A stretch of DNA of 64,000 nt from JACZUI01 sp965216725 (GCA_965216725.1 CBDCGI010000007.1:248001-312000), one strand, 5' to 3'. Positions 16,706-24,755 are shown, counted from the first letter of the stretch. Numbers and translations: made by a program. The notes: generated by a model from the letters alone, not told the origin.

Positions 16706-18109
16706 CTACCTCGCCGGTCGCACCGTTAGTTGACGCCCGCTCAAGGACGCACCGTGGAGCGCGTGGATCGCGGCGTCGGGTTTGTTCTCACGAATGTCTA
16801 CGAAGCCGAAGCCCTTGGACCGGCCGGACTTTCTATGCCGACTCACTGTGGTTCGCCTCACGATCCCGAACTGTGAGAAGAGCACATCGAGGTCGGCGCT
16901 TGTGGTGTCCCAGGGAAGATTCCCCACGAAGATGCTTCGCTCCTCGCCGACGTCACGTCGGGAGTCTTCGGAACGACGGTGGCCGGGCACTACCGCCTCC
17001 ATGTGAGGTGCCTCGATCTGAGCTCTCAGTTGGAGTCTTCTCAGGAGCTTCTTGGCCTCTCCTTCTTGGCCATCCGCCACCAGGGTGACGACCGCCCCGG
17101 TGGCACCGGCACGTGCTGTCCGCCCGGAACGGTGGAGATAGTCCTTGTGGTCGCCTGCGAGGTCGTAATGGATCACGGTATCGATGTCTTCGACGTGGAT
17201 CCCCCGAGCGGCAACATCCGTGGCGATGAGAGCACCCGCCTCGCCGGTCGAGAAGGCGTTCAGGGCTCGAGTTCGTTGACTCTGTGATCGGCCGCCGTGT
17301 ATCGAAACCGCCATAACCCCTTCTCTCTTCAGCTGTTTGACGAGCCTGTCGGCGCCGTGTCTCGTTCGGGTGAAGACGATGGTCCGCCCAGACTGGCCGA
17401 TGAGTCGCGCTGTGTGGGCGGTGCGGTCGGTCCGTGCCACTTGCCAGAAGTGGTGGGACGCCTCGACTTCTGCTCCCCGCAGAGCCTCTGCCTGTATGAC
17501 CATGGGATGGTTCTGGTACTCGCGGGCGAGGACTGCCACCTCGCCATCTAGCGTCGCCGAGAAGAGAAGCGTCTGCCGAAGCGGACTGGTCAGATCGACG
17601 ATCCTGCGCACGACAGGGAGAAAGCCCATGTCGGCCATGCGGTCCGCCTCGTCGATGACCACGATGGCGACGCTCGCCAGTTCGATATCGCCGCGATCAA
17701 TCAGGTCTTCGAGCCTGCCAGGAGTTGCGACCAGCACGTCCACACCCTTCCGTAGGGCACTCAATTGCGGCCCGTATCCAACGCCTCCGTAGACAGCGGC
17801 AATACGACGATCTACTGCGGCGGCCAGGGGTGCCAGGTCGCTCTTGATCTGCTCTGCCAGCTCACGTGTCGGGGCAAGGACGAGAGCGCGCGGCCGCTTC
17901 CGTTCAGCTCTCTCGACCCGGGCAAGCATCGGAAGGCCGAAGGCGAGAGTCTTGCCGGAGCCGGTTGGAGCGCTCCCTTGGATGTCTCTGCCGGCGAGGG
18001 CCGGAGGTATCGCAGAGCCCTGTATGGGGAACGGTCGGGTCAGTTGGCGTGCTTCCAGCGCTGCGATGAGCGATCGGGGCAGCCCGAAGTCTTGAAAGGT
18101 GGTGGACAT
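16706..18109 (-). CDS. DEAD-box RNA helicase with C-terminal RRM
   Basis: ATP-dependent RNA helicase of 467 residues. In order: Q-motif region (FPIQGSAIPP), motif I APTGSGKT, Ia PTRELA, GG and TPGR, motif II DEAD (VIDEADRMADMG), motif III SAT, then the second RecA domain with VSIHGGRSQSQR, ATDVAARGIHV and HRSGRTARAG. An RRM at about 385-467 (IFVGNLPWDTT, KGFGFVDI) replaces the DbpA-type RNA domain of E. coli helicases. The start is the ATG (MSTTFQDFGL) preceded by TAGGAGAAACT; the upstream open frame is spurious. Likely acts in ribosome assembly or mRNA remodelling in cold or stress. Confidence 0.94.
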   Translation of the reverse strand: MSTTFQDFGLPRSLIAALEARQLTRPFPIQGSAIPPALAGRDIQGSAPTGSGKTLAFGLPMLARVERAERKRPRALVLAPTRELAEQIKSDLAPLAAAVDRRIAAVYGGVGYGPQLSALRKGVDVLVATPGRLEDLIDRGDIELASVAIVVIDEADRMADMGFLPVVRRIVDLTSPLRQTLLFSATLDGEVAVLAREYQNHPMVIQAEALRGAEVEASHHFWQVARTDRTAHTARLIGQSGRTIVFTRTRHGADRLVKQLKREGVMAVSIHGGRSQSQRTRALNAFSTGEAGALIATDVAARGIHVEDIDTVIHYDLAGDHKDYLHRSGRTARAGATGAVVTLVADGQEGEAKKLLRRLQLRAQIEAPHMEAVVPGHRRSEDSRRDVGEERSIFVGNLPWDTTSADLDVLFSQFGIVRRTTVSRHRKSGRSKGFGFVDIRENKPDAAIHALHGASLSGRQLTVRPAR

Positions 18110-18401
18110 AGTTTCTCCTAAGACGAGATGGCCTAACAATCCGCATCGACGCCATTTCAGAAGCGTCAGAGATTCGGCCGAAAGAGGTAGTCCAACCGGG
18201 CTGGGAACGTGCCGTCGCTCATCGGGGAAGCGAAAGGTCGCTGACCTCCACCCGATGCGGCGTGGACCCAAGCTAACACCGATTCGGCAGCAACCGGTCA
18301 TTAGAGGTCACGGGCCGTGAATGGGACAAGGGAGCTTGCTGGCCTAGCGTCTGTTCTACCAACGACAGGATCTCATCGCCGAATCAGAGAAGCTCGCGCT
18401 G

Positions 18402-19197
18402 GTGGAGGCCATCGATTCACAAGTCGAGACTCTCACCGAGGCACATCTCAGCCGTCGCTCAGACTGGTACTTTCACGACATCGTCCCATGGGAGAGAGGG
18501 GAGAGCTTCCGCGAGAAGCCGTGGGACGTCTCCCAGTGCACCATCTCAGAGGAAGCACGGACATCGCTCGTCCTGAACCTGCCCACGGAGGACATCCGGC
18601 CCTACTACCACGCCCTCATCGAGAAGCACATGCCCAACACGTCAGCATTCGTCAAGTGGAATCGACTATGGACCGCCGAGGAGGGACAGCATGCGATCGC
18701 CATCCGAAGCTACCTGCTCGCGTCACGCAAAGCCGATCCCCATCAGCTGGAGGACGATCGCAAGGCGACCATGACGAACGGCTATCGGCCGACGTACGAC
18801 GACCCGACTGAGATCTTCGCTTATACCGCCACCCAGGAGTTGGCGACCCGGGTCAGTCACCGCAACGCCGACAAGATCACCGACGACCCTGCTGCCTATG
18901 AGTTGATGCGCAACATCGCCGCCGACGAGAACCATCACTTCATCTTCTTCAAGAGCGTGATGCAGGCGATGCTCGACCAGGCACCGGGTCTCATGCTCGA
19001 GGGAATCCACCGTGTATTCGACAACTTCCAGATGCCCGGAAATCGCCATGCCGAACTTCCTGAGGCGATCCATCGACGTGGCGAAGGCAGGCGTGTACAA
19101 CCTTCGCATACATCACGACCGGGTGCTTATTCCCCTAATCAAGGACTGGAACATCGAAAACCTCACCGGTCTCGCTCCTGCAGCGAAATGCGGGTAG
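18402..19197 (+). CDS. Acyl-ACP desaturase, frameshifted near the C-terminus
   Basis: Soluble di-iron fatty-acyl-ACP desaturase (FA_desaturase_2; DesA1/DesA2-like of mycobacteria) that introduces a double bond in membrane fatty acids. The two carboxylate-His clusters are visible: TAEEGQHAIAIR and AADENHHFIFF, with TQELATRVSH between. After DNFQMP the frame breaks. The next frame carries the C-terminus (IAMPNFLRRSIDVAKAGVYN, DWNIENLTGLAP) to a stop at 19197. Removing one C of the CCC at 19035-19037 restores it. The start is unclear: GTG at 18402 is used, but the frame is open back to 18348 and a CTG at 18351 would add residues that look native. Confidence 0.85.
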
Positions 19198-19204
19198 GAA
19201 TCAG

Positions 19205-19384
19205 CTACGCCTGATCGGCGTCTTCGGTGTCTTTGTCTCGATCCCGTTGCTCCTGCTCCTCCCGACGCTCGCGCTCGTGGCGGTCATGCGCCTCCTTACG
19301 CTCCCGTTCGTATCGCTTCGCGCTCTCGATGCGCTCTCGTTCGTGACGCTCGGCCCGCTCCCGCTCAGTCTCATCACTGGTCAC
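19205..19384 (-). CDS. Small highly charged ER-repeat protein
   Basis: A 59-residue ORF starting GTG at 19384, overlapping the end of the preceding minus-strand ORF by 11 bp. Composition is almost only Glu, Arg, His, Lys, Asp and Gln, in runs such as ERERAERHERERIESAKRY. This pattern is expected to form a long single alpha helix. Low complexity could also be chance, but the frame is uninterrupted and coupled to its neighbour. No function inferred. Confidence 0.4.
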   Translation of the reverse strand: MTSDETERERAERHERERIESAKRYERERKEAHDRHERERREEQEQRDRDKDTEDADQA

Positions 19385-19607
19385 GAAAGTCCTCTCTCAT
19401 CTCCCCCACAGCTTGATCCTGTTCCAGGATCTGCTCCAGTCCGCTGTTGAACTCCTCCACAATCCCCCATCTGAAGAACGCCCGCTGTGTCACAGATAGC
19501 TTCGACATTCTCTGAGTCAGAGCTTCTCGATCGATCCAGAACTCGCCGCGACTGTCTGATTCGAGATTCCCCTTCCAGCCGCAGATGTCGGAAACCGAAT
19601 AGTCCAC
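19374..19607 (-). CDS. Hypothetical 77-residue protein
   Basis: Unrecognised protein with a plausible composition (GKFWID-like start, here GEFWIDREALTQRMSKL, then AFFRWGIVEEFNSGLEQIL). It starts at GTG and ends overlapping the small ER-rich ORF, so the two may be translated together. It is convergent with the desaturase gene and divergent from the hemolysin III remnant. A helical, soluble protein is expected. No domain can be named. Confidence 0.5.
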   Translation of the reverse strand: MDYSVSDICGWKGNLESDSRGEFWIDREALTQRMSKLSVTQRAFFRWGIVEEFNSGLEQILEQDQAVGEMREDFRDQ

Positions 19608-19676
19608 GAGTTGGATCCTATCGCTCCTCGTCCCCGAGCAGAACGTCCTTTACTCGTAGATCAGGTCACCGGGAAC

Positions 19677-20230
19677 ATGTACTGTCGGCGTCCGGATCGC
19701 ATGCAGGTCGGGGGTATGCAGAACCCGGTGCGTGGGTTGCTCCACGGCACGGCGACTCTCGTGTCGGTCACAGGGCTGGTGGCTCTCGTCGTCCGGGCCG
19801 AAAGGGCGGCTAACACTGCAGGAGCCGCCATCTACGGTTCGACTCTCATCGCCATGTATCTCACCAGTGCGCTGTATCACTCCGCGCCCTGGCAGCCCAC
19901 ATGGAAGGCCAAGCTGCAGGGCCTCGACCACACCTTCATCTACGCGCTCATGGCAGCGACCTTCACGCCACTTGTCCTCGCCACGGGCGAAGCCTTGTGG
20001 GTGGTCCTCTGGTGAGCACACTGGTCGCAATCGACGCCGCAACCGCAGTCATGGCGGTCCTCGGGGGAGCCGTCTACCTCGTGGGCCTCTTTCTCTTCGT
20101 AAACGCCGACCAAGACTCTTCCTGGAGATCTTCTCCCACCACGAGTTCTTCCGCGCCCATGGTGATCACCGCCAGCGTCCTCCACTTCATCGCCATCTGG
20201 AGAGTCGTCGCCACGCTCTGGCGAATTGCC
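19677..20230 (+). pseudogene. Hemolysin III / YqfA family membrane protein, broken
   Basis: HlyIII-family (PAQR-like) seven-helix membrane protein, recognisable but not translatable. The start region reads NPVRGLLHGTATLVSVTG, then LTSALYHSAPW and the HTFIYALMAATFTPLVLA helix. The frame ends at LWVVLW. Later family segments appear in other frames: VLGGAVYLVGLFLF, then FSHHEFF (the metal-binding His motif), then VITASVLHFIAIW. At least three frame changes (near 20012, 20112 and 20158) and roughly 60 missing residues before VLGGAVYL show true decay rather than one sequencing slip. The end is estimated from family length. Confidence 0.78.
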
Positions 20231-20444
20231 GGACTTCCCATCGCAAAGCACCGGCTAGGGTGGTGTCAACAGTTCGTGGGTCTGACTACCCACAACGCCC
20301 GTTCCGCTGCGGTTCCGTCCGGCGGGACAGCTGCCTTGTCAAGCGACCGTCGCGACGTCGAGAGGCAAGCGGAGCGTCAACCCCGGCGGTCCACCCGAAG
20401 GGAGACCTGATGTTCCGGGTCACCGCTATGACACGAGCCGCGGT

Positions 20445-20615
20445 ATGAGCAGACGGAGCTCCGATCAGCTACCCGTGAGACTGCGCCGATGCGCGGTCTG
20501 CGGCCACCCCAGCGAGGAACATCGAGGCACACTCGGCTGCACCGTCCCTCGGTGTGGATGCGATGATTTCGCCAACTCGGATCAGCATCCCTCGGGCCAA
20601 CGGTCTCCCCGTTAA
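20445..20615 (+). CDS. Small zinc-ribbon-like protein
   Basis: A 56-residue ORF beginning MSRRSSDQLPVRLRRC, with cysteines spaced C-A-V-C-G-H and C-T-V-P-R-C-G-C, which would suit a small zinc ribbon. The sequence between (HPSEEHRGTLG) is polar. No family recognised. It stands alone between the broken hemolysin III gene and weak ORFs, and no clear ribosome site is seen, so it may be a gene fragment. Confidence 0.42.
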   Translation: MSRRSSDQLPVRLRRCAVCGHPSEEHRGTLGCTVPRCGCDDFANSDQHPSGQRSPR

Positions 20616-20650
20616 AAGGCATGCACTCTGCTGGACCCTGACTCGCCGTC

Positions 20651-20863
20651 ATGAAGGACTCATTAGAGGTGGCGCGGGCGCTGGGGGTCGCTGTGGACCT
20701 CCGCTTGGTTGGCGGCGAGAGTCTGACCACAGGGCCCCACTCCTGCAAGAACGAGGGGGGTTGGTTCTCTGTATACGCGCCTCAGGATGCCGGTGACAGG
20801 TACACGACTCGCAAGATCATGTTCCATCAGGTGTATTCGTGGAAGCTCACGACCCCCCTTTGA
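20651..20863 (+). CDS. Doubtful 70-residue ORF
   Basis: An open frame starting MKDSLEVARALGVAVDLRL and ending VYSWKLTTPL. The composition is protein-like in places, but no family, ribosome site or neighbour supports it. It may be a remnant within the decayed island. Confidence 0.22.
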   Translation: MKDSLEVARALGVAVDLRLVGGESLTTGPHSCKNEGGWFSVYAPQDAGDRYTTRKIMFHQVYSWKLTTPL

Positions 20864-21335
20864 CCTCTACAGACAGCCACCGCCTATAGGACTCAGAGGG
20901 TTGCGAGCCGCAGGAATACGCGATAGGGATGGACCGGGTGATGTCACGAATGTCCGAACTCAGAGGACGATGTTCAAATGGGGCAATCGTGAACGAATCC
21001 AGCGACGGCTCGAATCAGATTCTGGGGCATGACCAGGCCGTTGGCGCGATGCGCGATGAACTACGCGATCAATGAGCACCTAACGCCAGAAGCCTCTGCA
21101 AGCAGAAGGATCTCGCTCGGAACGCTTCGAGCGTGAGCGGCGCGACGCCAGCGAAGACCATATTGAAACGCCCGACTAGATGGCCAAACACGACAAAACA
21201 GGAGAAGCTCGAAGAGCATGCACGCGACTTGGGAAATGACGAAATATGAGCGCTTAGCCAAGTCCCGTACGGGCGGAGCGAGCTGAATGCCCCTCAAATA
21301 GCGGACGAATCGTGCCGGATGCTGCAGACCCCGCC
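20864..21335. other. Gene-poor stretch inside the island
   Basis: These 472 bp contain no ORF I would defend on either strand. Short frames such as the minus-strand one at 21061-21297 lack any recognisable pattern. The sequence looks lower in GC than the flanks. It is best read as decayed mobile DNA. Confidence 0.5.
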
Positions 21336-21665
21336 CTAGCCATCTTTCTCATTCTTGGGTCCGAACCAATCTGAATCCTTCGTTGCGATCGTATTCTTCA
21401 GGTGCTTCGTCACCGTTAGGGCGTCTTCTGGGGTAATCACAAGCGATGAAACGCTGCCTTCCTCGTAGCGCACATTGATTTCGTCCCACACCGCATCAAT
21501 CGCTGCAAGCTGAGCGTCACGATTGTCTGGCTCCACTACTGCCACCATGACCCGAACCCACTCGGTGCTCAGCTCATCGTCCGTTATGTCTCGAAGTCTC
21601 TGGCGGTACTCGGTCACCGACTCATTATCGCTGGAGCAAGCCAGTAGACAAAGTGGTGCGAACAT
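21336..21665 (-). CDS. Hypothetical short lipoprotein-like protein
   Basis: About 109 residues from the ATG at 21665. The N-terminus MFAPLCLLACSSDNE ends in a lipobox (LLAC), but it is short and lacks the usual positive charges, so the 5' end may be missing. The remainder (DELSTEWVRVMVAVVEP, DAQLAAIDAVWDEIN) is acidic and helical, ending FGPKNEKDG. No family recognised. It sits in the decayed island and may itself be a truncated gene. Confidence 0.42.
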   Translation of the reverse strand: MFAPLCLLACSSDNESVTEYRQRLRDITDDELSTEWVRVMVAVVEPDNRDAQLAAIDAVWDEINVRYEEGSVSSLVITPEDALTVTKHLKNTIATKDSDWFGPKNEKDG

Positions 21666-21738
21666 CGAGGGGTTCTCATACGCTGACAATCCCGGGGATC
21701 TCGAGTAGCGGACAGAAGTGTGGAACCCGGTCCTACTT

Positions 21739-22290
21739 CTACGGTTCCAAACCGATTGATCTTCGTTTCCTAACTCGTATCTCCTCCCACTCTCCTAGTC
21801 GCGAGACGCAGGCCTGTTGTGCGATCGACTGCCCCTGACCGGGAAGCGCTCGCTTTGGACTTCGCCCCATTTCGACCCGTCGCGCAAGGGCTGGATGGTC
21901 GTACCAATGCTTGGCGACAGCATGGGTGAGGATCTCTGGTCCGGCCTGATTTCGTTCAGTGGCGATGTAGGCGTGGTTCGAGTGTCGGCCTCTGGTGAGT
22001 GGTGTGTAGATGGCCGGGTGGTCGGTGGGGGTGTCGATCAGAAGTTGTTGGCATTGTTCGTTGAGTTGACGGACGGTTTCGTTGGTGTTGGCCATGAGAG
22101 CGACGGTCTCGCCCCGGTCTTTCGCCGCATTCCATGCTTCGAGGATGTCCCTTCCCATCTCGATTGAAGTTCCTGAATGGATGCGGTCGTGTTGGTCGTA
22201 TACGGCGATGGCAGCGGGCCTGCCGGCTCGTAGCTGAAGGGATGCTTGGGCTTCCCATGGTTGGCTGAACCGGTGGACCTTCGAGACTAA
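21739..22290 (-). pseudogene. MobF (TraA/TrwC-like) relaxase helicase-domain remnant
   Basis: A fragment of the helicase part of an actinobacterial conjugative relaxase. Read from 22290 downward the frame gives VHRFSQPWEAQASLQLRAG, YDQHDRIHSGT and VALMANTNETVRQLNEQ, which match the ...RF..PWE..AS..LR.G... and LN..A patterns of TraA/TrwC proteins. It then jumps to YTPLTRGRHSNHAYIAT, the family's C-terminal helicase motif, with the hundred or so residues normally between them missing. Both ends are absent. At 22287-22290 it abuts the integrase remnant on the opposite strand, so a deletion has fused the two. Evidence of a former conjugative or mobilisable element. Confidence 0.72.
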
Positions 22291-22304
22291 TCGACGGCGA
22301 CGAC

Positions 22305-22697
22305 TTGATCTTCACTTCGCCGGATGGTCATCCTCTGCGCTCGCGGAACTTTCTTCGCAGGGTGTGGCAGCCGTCAGCCGCTGAATGCGATCTAGGCGAC
22401 TTGGTGCCGCACGACCTTCGACATACCGCGGCTTCGCTGGCAATCTCTTCTGGAGCGAGCGTGAAAGCCGTCCAGCGAATGCTGGGACATGCCTCCGCTC
22501 AGATCACTCTGGATCGCTACTCGCACCTCTACGAAGACGACCTCGAGGACCTCGCAGATGCGATGGATGCTCGTTACCGTGCGGCCCAGGTGCGGCCCAG
22601 GTGCGGCCCAAAACCGAATCAGGCGAAGTTATCCACATGCAGAAAGAGGCTAAAAAGGGTATCTGACCAGGGTGTTCTCAAGTTCATGCCCTCGTAG
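22305..22697 (+). pseudogene. Tyrosine integrase, C-terminal catalytic remnant
   Basis: The 3' end of a phage-type tyrosine recombinase. It retains LIFTSPDGHPL, the H-x-x-R box PHDLRHTAASLAISSGA, and LGHASAQITLDRYSHL with the second His and the nucleophilic Tyr. The N-terminal domains and first catalytic Arg are missing; an in-frame stop lies at 22266. The TTG used as start is only nominal. The reading frame ends at a TAG that is part of the tRNA-Arg gene (bases 8-10), so the integrase overlaps its probable attachment site. Non-functional as it stands. Confidence 0.88.
22579..22610 (+). repeat. Tandem 11-bp repeat, three copies
   Basis: GTGCGGCCCAG occurs three times head to tail (the last copy lacks the final G), within the integrase tail and about 80 bp before the tRNA. 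In frame it encodes AQVRPRCGP. Such repeats near an attachment site can be integrase arm-binding sites, or simply slippage. Confidence 0.7.
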
Positions 22698-22763
22698 CTC
22701 AGGGGATAGAGCACCGGTTTCCTAAACCGGGTGTCGCAGGTTCGAATCCTGCCGAGGGCACCA
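22688..22763 (+). tRNA. tRNA-Arg(CCT)
   Basis: Complete cloverleaf: 7-bp acceptor GCCCTCG/CGAGGGC, D-arm GCTC/GAGC, anticodon stem CCGGT/ACCGG with loop TTCCTAA (anticodon CCT), a 5-nt variable loop and T-arm GCAGG-TTCGAAT-CCTGC. The discriminator is A and CCA is encoded. It is the intact member of a set that includes a 5' half at 15769 and a degenerate 3' half at 23940. Confidence 0.97.
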
Positions 22764-22819
22764 GCCGATTATGCCGCCACCGCACGGGTCCCGCCGCGTG
22801 GGTCGATAGGGTCCTCACC

Positions 22820-23420
22820 TTGGCACGTATCGATGACCTTGACGATCCTCCTTCGCTTGATGGCAAGGAGGTTCTGGTCCCGCCGAGCCGTAGCGAATGC
22901 CGTAGATGGCTGGCTTCAAACTCCGAGCGACTAGATGGTCTCTGGATCGTCTACCGCAAGAAGTCAAGCAGCTTGGACGGTCCGGTCTATGACGATCCGG
23001 TCGAGGAAGCCCTCTGTTTCGGATGGATCGACAGTCGGGCCCGGCGGGTCGACGATGACCGGCTAATGCCGTGGTTCTCTCCACGTCGAAGCGGAGGGTT
23101 ATGGTCGGCTGTCAATAAGGGAAGGGTCGCTCGGCTGATCGCCTCCGGACCGAACGCGGCCAGGCGGCCATCGACCAAGCCAAGGCCGACGGCTCGTGGG
23201 CCCAGCTAGACGACGTCGATGCCCTCATCATTCCCCTGACTTGAGGACCGCCCTCCAGGAGGACCCCGAGGCTGACTCTGCCTATGAAGCGCTGAGCGAT
23301 TCGGCCAAAAAGCAGTATCTCTGGTGGACCCACTCGGTCAAGCGGCCCGCTACCCGCTCCAACCGAATCGACGAAACCATCCGAAGGCTCGCATCCGAGG
23401 AAGGCCACGACTCCTCTTAG
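22820..23420 (+). pseudogene. YdeI/OmpD-associated family protein, two frameshifts
   Basis: YdeI-like protein (bacteriocin-protection YdeI/OmpD-associated family), normally about 190-200 residues. The first frame has RRWLASNSERLDGLWIVYRKK, then ALCFGWIDSRARRVDD and WFSPRRSGGLWSAVNKGRV, all typical. One missing base near 23150 moves the sequence to the frame with GQAAIDQAKADGSWAQLDD. A second missing base in the C-run at 23233-23236 moves it to the frame with PDLRTALQEDPEA and YLWWTHSVKRPATRSNRI. The start used is a TTG. Adjacent to the tRNA, so probably within the accessory segment. Confidence 0.8.
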
Positions 23421-23466
23421 TGCCCAGCAGCGGCCTGTGCTTCTGTAGGATCGCCAGGAATCTCCA

Positions 23467-24147
23467 ATGGCTGTTGGGATACAGGAGGCTTTCATACCGG
23501 TCGAGTTCGTCCCCTCCCCAGAGTTGTATCCCTTCGGATCGAAATGGTTTGCGTCGTCGGTCGGTCGAGTTCACTACATCGACGAAGGCGCGGGGCGTCC
23601 CATCGTCTTCAGTCATGGCCAACCTATGTGGAGCTTTCTCTACCGACACATCGTGATCGGCCTTCGGGACCAGTTCCGGTGCGTGGTCATCGACTATCCG
23701 GGCTATGGACTGTCGGTCCGTCCCGACGGCTACGGGTACACACCGAGAGAGCACGCTGGAGTTCTGGGAGAACTCGTCGAGCATTTGGGTCTGGACGACA
23801 TGGTGGTGATGGGCCAGGACTGGGGAGGGCCGATCGTGATGAGCATGGCCGCCAAGAGGCCACGCCGGATAACCGGCATCGTGCTGGGCAACACATGGTC
23901 CTCAACGTCAATCCCCGGCCGGTGCTTCCGAGTAGGCGAGTGTCGCGGGTTGGAATCCTGCCAGCGATCGTTGCGCTGTGTTGACGATGCTGGGAAGGTG
24001 GTCCGTTTTAACCCCCTGACCGGGCGCCCATCACATGCTGGCGCGTACGCTCCCTGGGCATGGTCGAGCACCCGGAGAGCCAGGCTGGTGAGACATCCGA
24101 AGCCGTATTGGTCCGGTATGGCTGGGGGCCTCCGCTCGCGGTCCTAG
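23467..24147 (+). pseudogene. Haloalkane dehalogenase-like alpha/beta hydrolase, 3'-truncated
   Basis: The first 145 or so residues are a clear haloalkane dehalogenase-type hydrolase: HYIDEGAGRPIVFSHGQP, WSFLYRHIVIGL, IDYPGYGLS and the nucleophile elbow GQDWGGPIVMSMA with Asp as nucleophile. Family similarity stops after GNTWSS (about 23908). The remaining open frame is unrelated, crosses a tRNA-like sequence at 23940 and runs 88 bp into the next gene. The cap domain, halide-binding Trp and the catalytic acid and His are missing, so no activity is expected. Confidence 0.8.
23940..23962 (+). pseudogene. Degenerate 3' half of tRNA-Arg (T-arm region)
   Basis: 21 of 23 bases match nt 44-66 of the intact tRNA-Arg(CCT) at 22731-22753: variable loop GTGTC and T-arm GCGGG-TTGGAAT-CCTGC. 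The acceptor strand that should follow (CGAGGGC) is not present. The match starts almost exactly where the 5' half at 15769 stops, so the two fragments together make most of one tRNA. Confidence 0.6.
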
Positions 24148-24731
24148 GGGCGCTATCTGGCGCCGTGGTAGTGCTGGCGTTCACGGTCGTGCACGACATC
24201 CTCATCTCAGACATCTGGTTCAACGCGGGGCCGATGGTGTTCGCAGGAGGACTTACCGGATTGTGCATCGTCTGGGCGTACAACCGCTCGGTCACTGACC
24301 ATTCTTCGGCCGCATGGTTTCAGTTCGCGGCGATACTCACGGTCGAGCTCATCGTCCTTGGCGCCGCTTCGCTCATCGTGCTGAGTCCGGAGTTCTCGAT
24401 GGCCGAGTTGATGGTGGCCGACGACGCCTTCGAACGCCTGTTGCCGCCATCCATGCCGCTCATCATCGGCGCCATGGTTGTCGGAACAGCGTCGATGTGG
24501 ATCTACTACGGCCGCAAGCCGGCGGCGTTGATCCCTCTGTTCGTCACCCAGGTTCTTCTGGTCTTTCTCATCGGCCACCAATTCGCTTTTCTCGGACTCG
24601 TCGAGACCACGACTGCGTTGCTAATGGTCTTCATCGAGTTTGGCGTGATCACGGCGGGCCTGGCCGCTGTTTACTGCCTGGGTGTTATCGGCGGTGCGGT
24701 TGCGATCAAAAGGCTCCGAAGAAACGGCTGA
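24060..24731 (+). CDS. Hypothetical integral membrane protein
   Basis: A 223-residue protein with about six or seven hydrophobic segments (PLAVLGALSGAVVVLAFTVV, LTVELIVLGAASLIVL, LIPLFVTQVLLVFLIG, GVITAGLAAVYCLGVIGG). The N-terminus is polar and the C-terminus basic (KRLRRNG). No family recognised. It is the first intact gene right of the island, converges on the S41-like lipoprotein gene and shares a long inverted repeat with it. Confidence 0.7.
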   Translation: MVEHPESQAGETSEAVLVRYGWGPPLAVLGALSGAVVVLAFTVVHDILISDIWFNAGPMVFAGGLTGLCIVWAYNRSVTDHSSAAWFQFAAILTVELIVLGAASLIVLSPEFSMAELMVADDAFERLLPPSMPLIIGAMVVGTASMWIYYGRKPAALIPLFVTQVLLVFLIGHQFAFLGLVETTTALLMVFIEFGVITAGLAAVYCLGVIGGAVAIKRLRRNG

Positions 24732-24755
24732 GGGTTATCGCACCCACCAACCCTT

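Noticed and set aside
18110..18301. N-terminal extension of the DEAD-box helicase frame
   Set aside because: The ATG at 18109 has a good ribosome site and starts the Q-motif region; the extension is unlike the family.
21061..21297. Minus-strand ORF of 78 codons
   Set aside because: No recognisable pattern, no ribosome site, in a gene-poor decayed stretch.
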